From Planctomycetaceae bacterium (GTDB taxonomy: Bacteria > Planctomycetota > Planctomycetia > Planctomycetales > Planctomycetaceae): a stretch of 54,732 nt of DNA. The stretch spans positions 1 to 54,732 of the forward strand of contig JAGQPX010000054.1 of assembly GCA_020426505.1 (NCBI GenBank). The letters run 5' to 3'. The position numbers and the translations under genes were made by a program. Positions 29,658-38,328 of the stretch are shown here, piece after piece. The notes below the pieces were generated by a model. It did not search any database and was not told the DNA's origin. It was given only the letters and a program-made list of their open reading frames with translations. Within the stretch, counting starts at the first letter, position 1. Each line of letters begins with the position of its first letter.

Positions 29658-31174
29658 GACGGGACAGCGACCTCCCGTTCGTCCGGCAATGCAAGGGCCA
29701 GCACTTGCTCGGGTGTCGCATTCACACCATCCAGTTCTCCCGAGATGCGACCTTCCCGAATCACGAGAATCCGGTCGCTGACGGACAGAATCTCCGGCAG
29801 CTCCGACGAAATCATCAGCGTGGCCATGCCTTCGTCGGCGAGCCTGCGAATCAGCCGGTGTAGTTGTGCCTTGGCCCCGACATCAACGCCACGGGTCGGC
29901 TCGTCGAGGATCAGCACCCGCGGTCGACTGGCAAGCCACTTGCCCACCACGAGCTTCTGCTGATTGCCACCGGACAGAGTCTCAGCTGCCGCAGCGGTCC
30001 CAGCCGTTCGGACCGACAAAGCCGCGATCTGGTGTTCGGCCAGTTCCTGCTCAAGGCGGTTGCTCACAAAGCCATTGCGCGTCAGTGACCTCAGCACGGC
30101 CAGTGACAGGTTCGCACCGACCGACATCGGGAGCACGAGCCCCTCATGCTGTCGATCCTCCGGGACGAGCGCCAGACCGCACGCCATCGCTTTCGCAACG
30201 CTCCCGGTCGGCAACTCCTGACCGGCGACAGTGATCGTACCGCCATCACACGGGCCGATCCCAAACAGCGCTCTCGCTACCTCTGATCGACCGGCCCCAA
30301 CGAGTCCCGCCAGTCCGACGACCTCACCGGCCCGGACCGTGAACGACACATCCTCAAACACTCCGTCTCGCCTCAGATTGTTGACGCGAAGGACGTCTCC
30401 CCCGAATGACCCCGTGCGTGCCTGTCGACCCACCAACTCAGCTCCTTCGCGACCGACCATCATGCGGATCAGGTCGTCGGTGTTGATCGACGAGATGTCT
30501 CGCGTCTCGACCAGTCGACCGTCACGCAGGACTGTGACGCGATCAGCGATTTGAAAGACCTCTTCGAGTCGATGACTGACATACAGGACGGCCACTCCCT
30601 GCTCGCAGAACTTGCGAACCAGTTGCAGCAGGAATTCGGTCTCGCGTCCGGAGAGCGAAGCGGTCGGCTCGTCCATGATGAGCAAGCGGCAGTCTCTTGA
30701 GAGTGCCCGGGCCATTGCGACCATCTGCCGCTGTGCGATGGGCAACTCGCCCACGGGTCGGGTGGGGTCGATGTCCTCGCCCAGCTGTGCGAGCAGATCA
30801 CTTGTCTGCTTTCGCATGGCCGACCGATCCAGCAACAAGCCTCCCCACCTGCGAAGTTCGCGACCGACGAACAGATTGTCGACGGCGTCCAGATCGGGGA
30901 ACACGGTCGACTCCTGGTGCATGGCGACGACGCCTGCGTCTTCAGTGGCGTGGACCTTGCCGGCCGGGAGTGGTCGGCCATCAATACGAACCTCTCCGGA
31001 GTCGGGAGCGATCACGCCGGACAGGATCTTGATCAACGTCGACTTGCCCGCGCCGTTCTCGCCACACAGCGCATGGACTTCGCCGGCACGGAGATCGAGA
31101 GTCACGTTCTCTAGCGCGTGCACGCCCCCATACGATTTGAAGAGTCGATCGACCTGAATCAGAGAGTCAGCCAC
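29654..31174 (-). CDS. rhaT: Rhamnose ABC transporter ATP-binding protein
   Basis: This 506-residue protein has two ABC cassettes, as in RbsA/MglA-type sugar transporters. The first has Walker A GENGAGKST (38-46), and a signature/Walker B region ending LLIMDEPTASL. The second has a degenerate Walker A (GLVGAGRSEV), signature LSGGNQQK and Walker B VLILDEPTRGVDVG. It drives import of rhamnose through RhaP/RhaQ. The start is GTG 31174, 12 bases after the stop of rhaI, and the stop overlaps rhaP. Confidence 0.92.
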   Translation of the reverse strand: MADSLIQVDRLFKSYGGVHALENVTLDLRAGEVHALCGENGAGKSTLIKILSGVIAPDSGEVRIDGRPLPAGKVHATEDAGVVAMHQESTVFPDLDAVDNLFVGRELRRWGGLLLDRSAMRKQTSDLLAQLGEDIDPTRPVGELPIAQRQMVAMARALSRDCRLLIMDEPTASLSGRETEFLLQLVRKFCEQGVAVLYVSHRLEEVFQIADRVTVLRDGRLVETRDISSINTDDLIRMMVGREGAELVGRQARTGSFGGDVLRVNNLRRDGVFEDVSFTVRAGEVVGLAGLVGAGRSEVARALFGIGPCDGGTITVAGQELPTGSVAKAMACGLALVPEDRQHEGLVLPMSVGANLSLAVLRSLTRNGFVSNRLEQELAEHQIAALSVRTAGTAAAAETLSGGNQQKLVVGKWLASRPRVLILDEPTRGVDVGAKAQLHRLIRRLADEGMATLMISSELPEILSVSDRILVIREGRISGELDGVNATPEQVLALALPDEREVAVPS

Positions 31175-31186
31175 GATTCGTCCTTG

Positions 31187-32410
31187 TTACGCGTAGCTGC
31201 TTGATTGGACGATGCCGAGTTGCTCGCGTCGCTCGGTGCGGTCATTCGCTGCTTTCTCGATGTAACCACTTTCGCGAAGTGCATCCAACGGATCGTCGGG
31301 GAGACCCCGTTGCCGTCGCCAGGTGACAAGTGCCTCGGTCACATCCGTGTTAAACGCCCGTTGCAGCAAGCGTTCCGCCCCCACGATGTCGCCCAAGGAC
31401 TGATGTACGGCCAGCGCTGCATGATTCACCAGTGCGGCCTTAGCATAAAGCTCCTGCGCAACCACGACCGTCTGAACCATCGCCTCCAGCTTTGGCTTGA
31501 GGTTATGCGACTGGTCAACCATGTAAGCGATCTCCGGGTAGGTGCCCCCCTGGTCGAATGCGTAACCGTGGATCTCGTGAAAAATACGGAACACCTGATA
31601 CGGGTCGATTGATCCGATCGTCAGGTCATCGTCCGCGTACCGCCGATCATTGAAATGGAATCCGCCGAGCATCCCTTCGTCGAGCAGCCATGCGACAATC
31701 TGCTCGATGTTCTGTGCGAGGTAGTGATGTCCGGTATCGACGAGCACTCTCGCCTGCGGGCCCGCACTCTTCGCCAACAGGCAGGCCATGCCCCAATCGG
31801 CAATGTCCGTCTGATAGAACGCAGGCTCGAAGGGTTTGTACTCCACGAGCAGGATCTGGTCATCGGCGAGGCACTCATGCAACTGTTTGAGGCCCTCTTC
31901 AAACCGACGTTTGCGGGCACGGATGCTGTCCTGCCCCGGATAGTTCGTGCCGTCCGCGAACCATGGCGAGATATGACGGCTGCCGATCTGTCTCGCGAGT
32001 TCGACGCTGTCACGACAGTGCTTCATCGCGACGATTCGAACGTCCTCATTCGGATTCCCGAATGATCCAAACTTGTACTGCTGATCCTGAAAGACATTTG
32101 GATTCACCGATCCAATCGACACCCCATGCTGCCCGGCAAGACGCACAACTTCCGCTGGATCGCTCCCTGCCGGAAAGTCCCACAGCACATGAACCGCGAC
32201 CGACGGACAACATCCTGTCAATCGATGTACTTCGCCAGCGTCGGCCAGTTTGTCGCCGAGGTCGATCGCTGCCGCCGGTTGATAGAACTTGCCAAACCTC
32301 GTTCCCGTATCCGCATAACCCCACGACGGCGTCTCGATCTGAAACTGATCAAGAGCCGCAACGACTCGTTCCCCGTTTTCGTTGGTGAGTCCCGTGCTGT
32401 GCATCGTCAT
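31187..32410 (-). CDS. rhaI: L-rhamnose isomerase, RhaI type
   Basis: RhaI converts L-rhamnose to L-rhamnulose and belongs to the xylose-isomerase-like TIM-barrel family (Pseudomonas stutzeri type, unrelated in detail to E. coli RhaA). Metal and substrate ligands fit: VEYKPFEPAFYQTDIADWG, VLVDTGHHYLAQNIE, GGFHFNDRRYADDDLTIGSI and MVDQSHNLKPK. The N-terminal IETPSWGYADTGTRFGKF also matches. It is the first gene of the operon, 12 bases before rhaT. I used ATG 32410; an upstream TTG at 32434 has an AAGG five bases ahead of it and may be the true start. No rhamnulokinase or aldolase gene is in the window. Confidence 0.92.
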   Translation of the reverse strand: MTMHSTGLTNENGERVVAALDQFQIETPSWGYADTGTRFGKFYQPAAAIDLGDKLADAGEVHRLTGCCPSVAVHVLWDFPAGSDPAEVVRLAGQHGVSIGSVNPNVFQDQQYKFGSFGNPNEDVRIVAMKHCRDSVELARQIGSRHISPWFADGTNYPGQDSIRARKRRFEEGLKQLHECLADDQILLVEYKPFEPAFYQTDIADWGMACLLAKSAGPQARVLVDTGHHYLAQNIEQIVAWLLDEGMLGGFHFNDRRYADDDLTIGSIDPYQVFRIFHEIHGYAFDQGGTYPEIAYMVDQSHNLKPKLEAMVQTVVVAQELYAKAALVNHAALAVHQSLGDIVGAERLLQRAFNTDVTEALVTWRRQRGLPDDPLDALRESGYIEKAANDRTERREQLGIVQSSSYA

Positions 32411-32670
32411 GTTGAGAACTGAATCTGTATCCAATCGAACCTTCTCGTTTGGCGGCGGTCAGTGTACCCCAATTCGATGGCAAGTCCCACTCGTGGAAGT
32501 GCCGGGGCGTGGATCGCAATTCAACAGGCTGATCAGGCTGACTCCCCTGAATCTAGGTTGATGGTTCATCTCCATGATGTTTGCGTCTGATCGTTCGCTG
32601 CGATAGCGTGTTGACGAGACTCCGGATTGCACTGGAGACACGTTTTTTGAACTACCTCATCGAGACGATC
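32411..32670. promoter_or_regulatory. Divergent control region between rhaI and the glycoside hydrolase
   Basis: Two divergent genes share these 260 bases. They contain an interrupted palindrome at 32479-32503 (GGCA..TCC.......GGA..TGCC) and a direct repeat CAGGCTGA-T-CAGGCTGA near 32529-32545. I could not find a convincing promoter pair. A sugar-responsive operator here is inference. Confidence 0.35.
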
Positions 32671-35088
32671 ATGTACCGATGTTTGCTTCCATTTGTGGTG
32701 ACCGTTGCATTCACAGTGACCAACCTGCACGACGCCCAAGCGAGTGACCTTAATCTGACGGATGCGGTCATCATCGCGTCGTCCCGACAGGAGGCGGCGG
32801 AGCAACAGGCCGTCCGATTGTTGACCGATGAAGTTGAGGCAAGAACGAGCGTCCGCTGGCGGACATCTCACAAATGGCCCGCAGACGGCAAGCCCGCCAT
32901 CGTCGTCAGCTCAGCGGAGTTGCTCAGGGAGATTGAAAGCCCGCAGGTCAAACAATTCGCAGCCAAAATCGACCCAGACAAATCGGAAGGCTTTCACATT
33001 CATACCGATGCGGAGACGTCGACGGTATTCATCGTCGGCAACGATTCGCGCGGCGTGCTGTACGGCGTCGGTCGACTGTTGCGTGAGCTGCGGATGTCTC
33101 GCGCGAGTGCCAGCATCCCTTCCGATTTCAAAGTGACGAGCTCTCCAGCCGTGTCGTTGCGGGGACATCAGCTTGGATATCGCCCCAAGACGAACTCCTA
33201 CGACGGCTGGGACGTCGCTCAATGGGAGCAGTACATCCGTGACCTTGTCGTGTTTGGTGCCAATGCGGTCGAACTGATCCCGCCGCGCTCGGATGACGAC
33301 GATGACAGCCCGCATTTCCCGCTCCCTCCGATGGAGATGATGATCGAGATGTCGCGGCTGCTCGATCAGTACGACGTCGATGTCTGGATCTGGTACCCGG
33401 CGATGGACGAGGACTACGGCGACCCAAAGACGGTCGAGTTTGCGCTCAAGGAGTGGGGCGAAGTCTTCGAGAAGCTGCCCCGTGTCGATGCGGTGTTCGT
33501 CCCCGGCGGCGATCCGGGTCACACGCATCCGCGTCATCTCATGGACCTGCTGGAAAAGCAGGCGGCCAATCTCAAAAAGCATCACCCGGACGCAGAGATG
33601 TGGATGTCGCCCCAGAGTTTCACGCCCGAGTGGATGGACGTGTTCTACGGCATCATCGACAACGAACAACCAAAGTGGCTGGACGGCATTGTGTACGGTC
33701 CACAGTTGCGAGTGACGTTGCCCGAGTTTCGATCGCGGATTCCTGAGCAGTACCCGATTCGCCGGTATCCCGACATCACCCACAACCGGCAGTCGCAGTA
33801 CCCAGTGCCCAACTGGGACCTCGCCTTCGCTGCCACCGAGGGACGCGAGTCCATCAACCCCAGGCCGCGCGGACAGGCTCACATCTTTAGTCTACTCGAT
33901 GAATACTCCGACGGCTTCATCACCTACTCAGAGGGTTGCAAGGATGATGTGAACAAGGTCATCTGGAGCGGACTTGGCTGGGACCCGGAGACGCCCGTGA
34001 TCGACATCCTCAGGCAGTACAGCCGTTATTTCATTGGTGCTGAGTACACGGACGACTTCGCTCAGGCACTACTAGCCCTCGAAGCCAACTGGGACGGACC
34101 GCTGCTCGCAAACGATCGTGTGTGCACGACACTCGAGCAGGTGCAGGACTTGGAGCGACGAGCATCGCCGGAGTTACTGAAGAACTGGCGATTCCAGATG
34201 GTGCTCTACCGCGCCTACTACGATGCCTACGTCCGCAGCCGTCTGCTGTATGAAACAAACCTCGAAGAGCGAGCACTCGACGTCTTGCGAATCGCCACCG
34301 ACGGCAACGCGCTCGCTGCCGTCAATGCGGCTGAGTATCTGCTGAATCTGGCGTTGACCGATCCACCGTCACAACAGTGGCGAACTCGGGTGGTTGAACT
34401 AGCGGATGACCTGTTCGAGAGCATCAAGATGCAACTGAGTGTCCAACGGCATCAGGCGATCTACGTTGGACGGGGGGCCAGTCTCGACACGCTCGACATG
34501 CCGCTCAACAACCGCATGTGGATTACAAGCCGCTTCGCGGAGATTCGCAAGCTGGAGAATGAGTCAGCACGGCTCAAGGCGATCAACATGATCGTCAACT
34601 GGAAGAATCCCGGCCCCGGCGGCTTCTATGATGACCTCGGAAGCCTCGGTCCGCAGCCGCGACTGATCAAGGGGACAGGTTGGGAGTCCGACCCGGCGTT
34701 CTTTGAAACGACGTTGATCGGTTACTCGACGCGTGCATGGCTCGACTACAAGCAGCACCCGATCACCTGGTGGCGAAACGCAGAAACCCTGCACGACCGA
34801 CCGCTCCAAATGCAGTATGACGATCTCGACCCGGCAGCGACCTATCGCCTGAGAGTCAGTTATGCGTCCGACATGCCGTTCGTCAAGATTCGCCTCGTCG
34901 CTGACGAGGACATCGAGATTCACCCCGAGATGGAAAAGGGCGATCCGGTCACTCTTCTTGAGTTCGACATCCCCAGACAGGCAACCGCAGATGGAGAGTT
35001 GACACTCAGTTGGTACCGCGAACAAGGCCTCGGCGGCAACGGCCGAGGCGCCCAAGTCGCTGAGGTGTGGCTGATGAAGAATCCATGA
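32671..35088 (+). CDS. Secreted glycoside-hydrolase-like protein (GH67/GH20-type N-domain)
   Basis: The 805-residue product has a signal peptide (LLPFVVTVAFTVTNL, cleavage near DAQA-SD). The next 120 residues (AVIIASSRQEAAEQQAVRLL..., VFIVGNDSRGVLYGVGRLL) match the alpha/beta domain that precedes the barrel in GH20, GH67 and related hydrolases. A TIM-barrel-like core follows: VSLRGHQLGYRPK, FGANAVELIPPR, DVDVWIWYPAMDED, VDAVFVPGGDPGHTHP, MWMSPQSF. Acidic residues in VPGGDPGH and WYPAMDED are candidate catalytic residues. A C-terminal beta-domain ends the protein. It is divergent from rhaI, so it may release rhamnose or a linked uronic acid from a polymer. The exact family is unresolved. Confidence 0.75.
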   Translation: MYRCLLPFVVTVAFTVTNLHDAQASDLNLTDAVIIASSRQEAAEQQAVRLLTDEVEARTSVRWRTSHKWPADGKPAIVVSSAELLREIESPQVKQFAAKIDPDKSEGFHIHTDAETSTVFIVGNDSRGVLYGVGRLLRELRMSRASASIPSDFKVTSSPAVSLRGHQLGYRPKTNSYDGWDVAQWEQYIRDLVVFGANAVELIPPRSDDDDDSPHFPLPPMEMMIEMSRLLDQYDVDVWIWYPAMDEDYGDPKTVEFALKEWGEVFEKLPRVDAVFVPGGDPGHTHPRHLMDLLEKQAANLKKHHPDAEMWMSPQSFTPEWMDVFYGIIDNEQPKWLDGIVYGPQLRVTLPEFRSRIPEQYPIRRYPDITHNRQSQYPVPNWDLAFAATEGRESINPRPRGQAHIFSLLDEYSDGFITYSEGCKDDVNKVIWSGLGWDPETPVIDILRQYSRYFIGAEYTDDFAQALLALEANWDGPLLANDRVCTTLEQVQDLERRASPELLKNWRFQMVLYRAYYDAYVRSRLLYETNLEERALDVLRIATDGNALAAVNAAEYLLNLALTDPPSQQWRTRVVELADDLFESIKMQLSVQRHQAIYVGRGASLDTLDMPLNNRMWITSRFAEIRKLENESARLKAINMIVNWKNPGPGGFYDDLGSLGPQPRLIKGTGWESDPAFFETTLIGYSTRAWLDYKQHPITWWRNAETLHDRPLQMQYDDLDPAATYRLRVSYASDMPFVKIRLVADEDIEIHPEMEKGDPVTLLEFDIPRQATADGELTLSWYREQGLGGNGRGAQVAEVWLMKNP

Positions 35089-35113
35089 GAGACGGATATC
35101 CAAGCAGGGCGTG

Positions 35114-35192
35114 GAGCAGGTTTCCAACCTGCTCGTGACTCTGAGGCAGTGGCAGGTTGTAACCCTGCCCCACGACGAAAGGCCCCTCGTGG
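35114..35192. repeat. Three consecutive intergenic hairpins
   Basis: GAGCAGGTT-TCC-AACCTGCTC (35114-35134) is a perfect 9-bp stem. GGCAGG...CCTGCC (35151-35169) is the second, and CCACGA...TCGTGG (about 35169-35192) the third. They lie between the hydrolase stop and the next DUF1501 gene. The first two carry variants of the same GCAGGTT...AACC(C)TGC core, so they look like copies of a dispersed palindromic repeat that could also act as a terminator. Confidence 0.6.
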
Positions 35193-35333
35193 TGTCAAAT
35201 GACGTGCCACTCGGATCGTCTGCATGCTACAATTCAGTTCCACCCGACAAGGCGTGACGGCGAGCCTTTCGCCACACTTCACCCCGCGTCGCATGTGACC
35301 TGCCTTTGAATGTGACCTCACGGGAATACATTG

Positions 35334-36662
35334 ATGTTGCGATTGAATGGACCTTCGCATCGGTACTGTGACGGCGTGTCTCGACGTTCGTTTTTGCAGA
35401 TCGGTTCGCTCGCCGTCGGCGGGCTGTCGCTGCCTCAATTGCTGAAAGCCGATGAGTCATCGGGGGCATCGCACAAGTCGGTCATCATGGTCTATCTGTC
35501 GGGAGGCATTTCGCATCAGGACACGTTCGACCTCAAGCCTGACGCCCCTGCCGAAGTTCGCGGCGAGTATTCTCCAGTTGCGAGTGTCGTCCCCGGGATC
35601 AACCTCTCCGAGAAGTTGCCGGAGATCGCCAAGGTGACCGACCGGTGCAGCATCATCCGCTCGGTCGTCGGTCAACGTGACGAGCACACCAGCTTTCAGA
35701 ATCTCACCGGCTATCCCAAGAGCGTCGTCGAGCGTGACCACTACCCCAACTTCGGGTCCATCGTTTCGAAGGTGCAGGGACCGACCGACCCGGTCATCCC
35801 GCCGTTTGTCGACCTGTTCCCGACAATGAAGCACCGCCCCTACAACAGCACGGGGGCCGGCTACCTCGGCAGCGCCTATCATCAGGTGCGAGCTGACGGC
35901 GAAGACCTCGCCAGTATGAGCCTGCGATACATTGAGAGGCCGCAGTTCAACTCGCGGCAGCAACTTCTCGGCCAGATCGACGCGCTCCGCCGCACGGCTG
36001 ATGAGACCGGCAGCCTCGACGACATGAACGAGAACTATCGCAAAGCTTTCGAGGTGCTGACGTCCTCCAAACTGGTCGATGCGATGGAGATCGAACAGGC
36101 CGATCCCAAACTCCGAGAACGATACGGCAAAGGAGCGTCGAATCATCTGGGTGACGGAGCGCCGTTGTGGAACGATCAATTGCTCATCGCCCGTCGTCTG
36201 GTCGAAGCAGGCGTGCGGGTCGTCACGGTCGCCTACGGCTTCTGGGACACGCACGGCAACAACTTCGGTCACCTCAACAGATACCTGCCCACCTTTGACA
36301 CGGGCATCTCCGCACTGGTGGAAGACATCTATGCCCGCGAGCTCGACAAGGATGTGACAGTCGTGGTCTGGGGCGAGTTTGGACGGACGCCGAAGATCAA
36401 CGACAAAGCAGGCCGCGATCACTGGGCACCGGTTCAGGCCGCTCTGCTCGCGGGCGGCGGGATGCGGGTCGGACAGGTCATCGGCTCGACCGACAAGACA
36501 GCCGCCTATGCAGACGACCGCCCGATCGACTACCGGGACATCCTGGCGACTGTGTATCACAACCTCGGCATCAACCCACACCAGTTCATCCGCGACATCA
36601 ACGATCGTCCGGTCCCCATCATGCCCGACTCGGCCCGTCCGATTCCCGAATTGATCACATAG
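35334..36662 (+). CDS. DUF1501 domain protein (Tat-exported), copy 3
   Basis: This 442-residue member has a Tat-like leader (VSRRSFLQIGSLAVGGLSL). It carries YLSGGISHQDTFDLKPDAP, the VVTVAYGFWDTHGNN block, WGEFGRTPKINDKAGRDHW and a C-terminal VYHNLGINPHQFIRD. It is more compact than the other two copies in the window and has the GGxSHxDTFDxKP variant with Ile-Ser in place of Pro-Ser. The TAG stop is the first three bases of a 25-bp inverted terminal repeat. I chose ATG 35334, right after a TTG. It precedes the ceramidase-like gene on the same strand, but the 136-bp element lies between them. Confidence 0.9.
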   Translation: MLRLNGPSHRYCDGVSRRSFLQIGSLAVGGLSLPQLLKADESSGASHKSVIMVYLSGGISHQDTFDLKPDAPAEVRGEYSPVASVVPGINLSEKLPEIAKVTDRCSIIRSVVGQRDEHTSFQNLTGYPKSVVERDHYPNFGSIVSKVQGPTDPVIPPFVDLFPTMKHRPYNSTGAGYLGSAYHQVRADGEDLASMSLRYIERPQFNSRQQLLGQIDALRRTADETGSLDDMNENYRKAFEVLTSSKLVDAMEIEQADPKLRERYGKGASNHLGDGAPLWNDQLLIARRLVEAGVRVVTVAYGFWDTHGNNFGHLNRYLPTFDTGISALVEDIYARELDKDVTVVVWGEFGRTPKINDKAGRDHWAPVQAALLAGGGMRVGQVIGSTDKTAAYADDRPIDYRDILATVYHNLGINPHQFIRDINDRPVPIMPDSARPIPELIT

Positions 36663-36795
36663 CCGCGAGGCAACGCCGAGCGCCACCGGCGACGTTGAGG
36701 CGGGTTGCGGTTCCAGACTCAACTGGCAACACATGATTCGAAGGGCACGGAGTCGAAAGATCCCAACCCAGGCGCTCGGCGTTGCCTCGCGGCTA
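36660..36795. repeat. 136-bp element with perfect 25-bp inverted terminal repeats
   Basis: Positions 36660-36684 (starting TAGCCGCGAGGCAACG) are the exact reverse complement of 36771-36795. Both outer ends are flanked by ACA (36657-36659 and 36796-36798 region), which could be a short target duplication. The interior holds further arms (GGGTTG...CAACCC, TTCGA...TCGAA). The structure fits a non-coding miniature or palindromic repeat element, and it provides the stop codon of the DUF1501 gene upstream. Confidence 0.8.
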
Positions 36796-36820
36796 ACAGG
36801 TTTCACTTCTTTCTCTTGAG

Positions 36821-38194
36821 ATGAACATCATGACGAAACGGGATCGACATCGGACGCGAATTCTCATCCGGGTGGCGCACACTGTCGCTGCATTGATGTT
36901 GGTGGTGACGCATGCGATGGCGGACGACAGTGCCGTCCCATTTCGCGTCGGCTACGCGGAGTCGGACATCACGCCACCGCCCGGTCTGCCGATGTGGGGC
37001 TATGGCGCGAGGCATGCGCTCACATCGAAGGGGACGATTAATCCTTTGATGGCGAGAGTCGTTGTGATTCAGGCTGGTGAGGACAAGCTCGCGATCGTCG
37101 GCACTGATCTCGGTCGCGGGCCGACGCCGCCCATGATGGAGCAGATTCGTTCTGCCCTCAAAGAGCAGGCGGGGATCGAGCATGTGATGATCTCCGGCAG
37201 TCATTCGCATCATGGTCCGGTCATTGAACTGACTGATCGCAAAGGGTTCGGCAAGGGGAAGTTCGATGCGGCGGTGACGTATGCTCAAGAGTTGCCCAAA
37301 ATGCTGATCCAGGTCGTCCTCGCTGCGGAGGAGGCAGCCCTGCCGGCTCGAATCGGCATCAATAGTCGCAGCGATCTGACGCTCAATCGCAACCGGCACA
37401 CCAAACGGGAGCCGAAGGCACGCGATGCAATGCTCGCCGTCATGCGGTTCGATGATGCGGATGGGAAATCGATCGCCGTCGTGACGAACTTCGCGGCTCA
37501 CCCCACGATGGCCGACGGGAAAGACCTGCGTTACTCGCCCGACTATCCGGGTTACCTGTGTGCCAAGGTGAAGGACAACCTCGGAGCCGGGTGCGTGTTT
37601 ATGCAGGGAGCGGCTGGCGATATGAGTGTCAGTCCGCCTGCGGAACATGGGACGCCGCAATTGTATGGCGAACTGCTCGCGGATCACGTGCTTGAGTTGG
37701 CGGAGGCAACTGAGACGGCTGTCCCAGCGAGTCCCTCGATCGCTGGACGCGTCGACGAGTTTCAGTTTCGATCCCGCATCAACTTTGATGATCCGCTGGT
37801 CATGCTGGCGTTCTCTGCGGCCTTCTTCCCCGAGTTAGCCATGAATGCGATCGAGGACTTTAAGCAGGGACTGCACGCCGAGTTGAACACAGTTCTGCTC
37901 AACGGCAATGTCGCATTGGTCGGCGGATCGGGCGAGTTTTTCTGCAATCACGCAAACCGACTCAAGGAACGATCGTATGTCGATCACACGTTGTTCTTCG
38001 GTTACTGCAACGGGCACAGCATGTACTTTCCCACGATCGAGGCGGTTTCCGAGGGAGGGTACGGCGCCGATGCACCCGTCTCACCGGTCGAGATCGGGGC
38101 GGGCGAGCGCATGATGAATCAGGCCTTAATGAACATCTACACGATGCAAAAGAAGATGGACCCGTCTGCTACATTTGGTCCCTCATCTGAGTGA
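36821..38194 (+). CDS. Neutral/alkaline non-lysosomal ceramidase-family protein
   Basis: The 457-residue protein has a signal peptide (VAHTVAALMLVVTHAMA, cleavage before DD). It has the family's N-terminal features: VGYAESDITPPPGLPMWGYG, VGTDLGRGP, ISGSHSHHGPV (zinc-binding His residues) and TNFAAHPT followed by FMQGAAGDMSV. Typical ceramidases hydrolyse the amide of ceramide, but this family name covers many planctomycete proteins of unknown substrate. It lacks the C-terminal beta-sandwich seen in longer ceramidases. The ATG lies just beyond the 136-bp repeat element. It is probably transcribed separately from the DUF1501 gene. Confidence 0.88.
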   Translation: MNIMTKRDRHRTRILIRVAHTVAALMLVVTHAMADDSAVPFRVGYAESDITPPPGLPMWGYGARHALTSKGTINPLMARVVVIQAGEDKLAIVGTDLGRGPTPPMMEQIRSALKEQAGIEHVMISGSHSHHGPVIELTDRKGFGKGKFDAAVTYAQELPKMLIQVVLAAEEAALPARIGINSRSDLTLNRNRHTKREPKARDAMLAVMRFDDADGKSIAVVTNFAAHPTMADGKDLRYSPDYPGYLCAKVKDNLGAGCVFMQGAAGDMSVSPPAEHGTPQLYGELLADHVLELAEATETAVPASPSIAGRVDEFQFRSRINFDDPLVMLAFSAAFFPELAMNAIEDFKQGLHAELNTVLLNGNVALVGGSGEFFCNHANRLKERSYVDHTLFFGYCNGHSMYFPTIEAVSEGGYGADAPVSPVEIGAGERMMNQALMNIYTMQKKMDPSATFGPSSE

Positions 38195-38328
38195 CTCCCG
38201 ATTCGGCCGCGCAGGGCAGTTTCCCCGAACTTTGCCGGGAGAAACTGAGGTTTCGACAATTCGCGTGGTGCGATATAACTCGCGGCTGGGCAGACACTTA
38301 TTCATTTCGTGCACCACGTGAGTCAGGG

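Noticed and set aside
32911..33882. A 323-codon minus-strand frame opposite the glycoside hydrolase gene
   Set aside because: Antisense to the barrel domain, with no signature of its own.
34920..35438. A minus-strand frame with a 'GAGLQPA...RAGWKPAP' type product
   Set aside because: That wording comes from translating the intergenic GCAGGTT hairpins; it is not a gene.
35457..36806. A 449-codon minus-strand frame opposite the DUF1501 gene
   Set aside because: Antisense to a clearly conserved Tat/DUF1501 coding sequence; composition is typical of a shadow frame and no family is visible.
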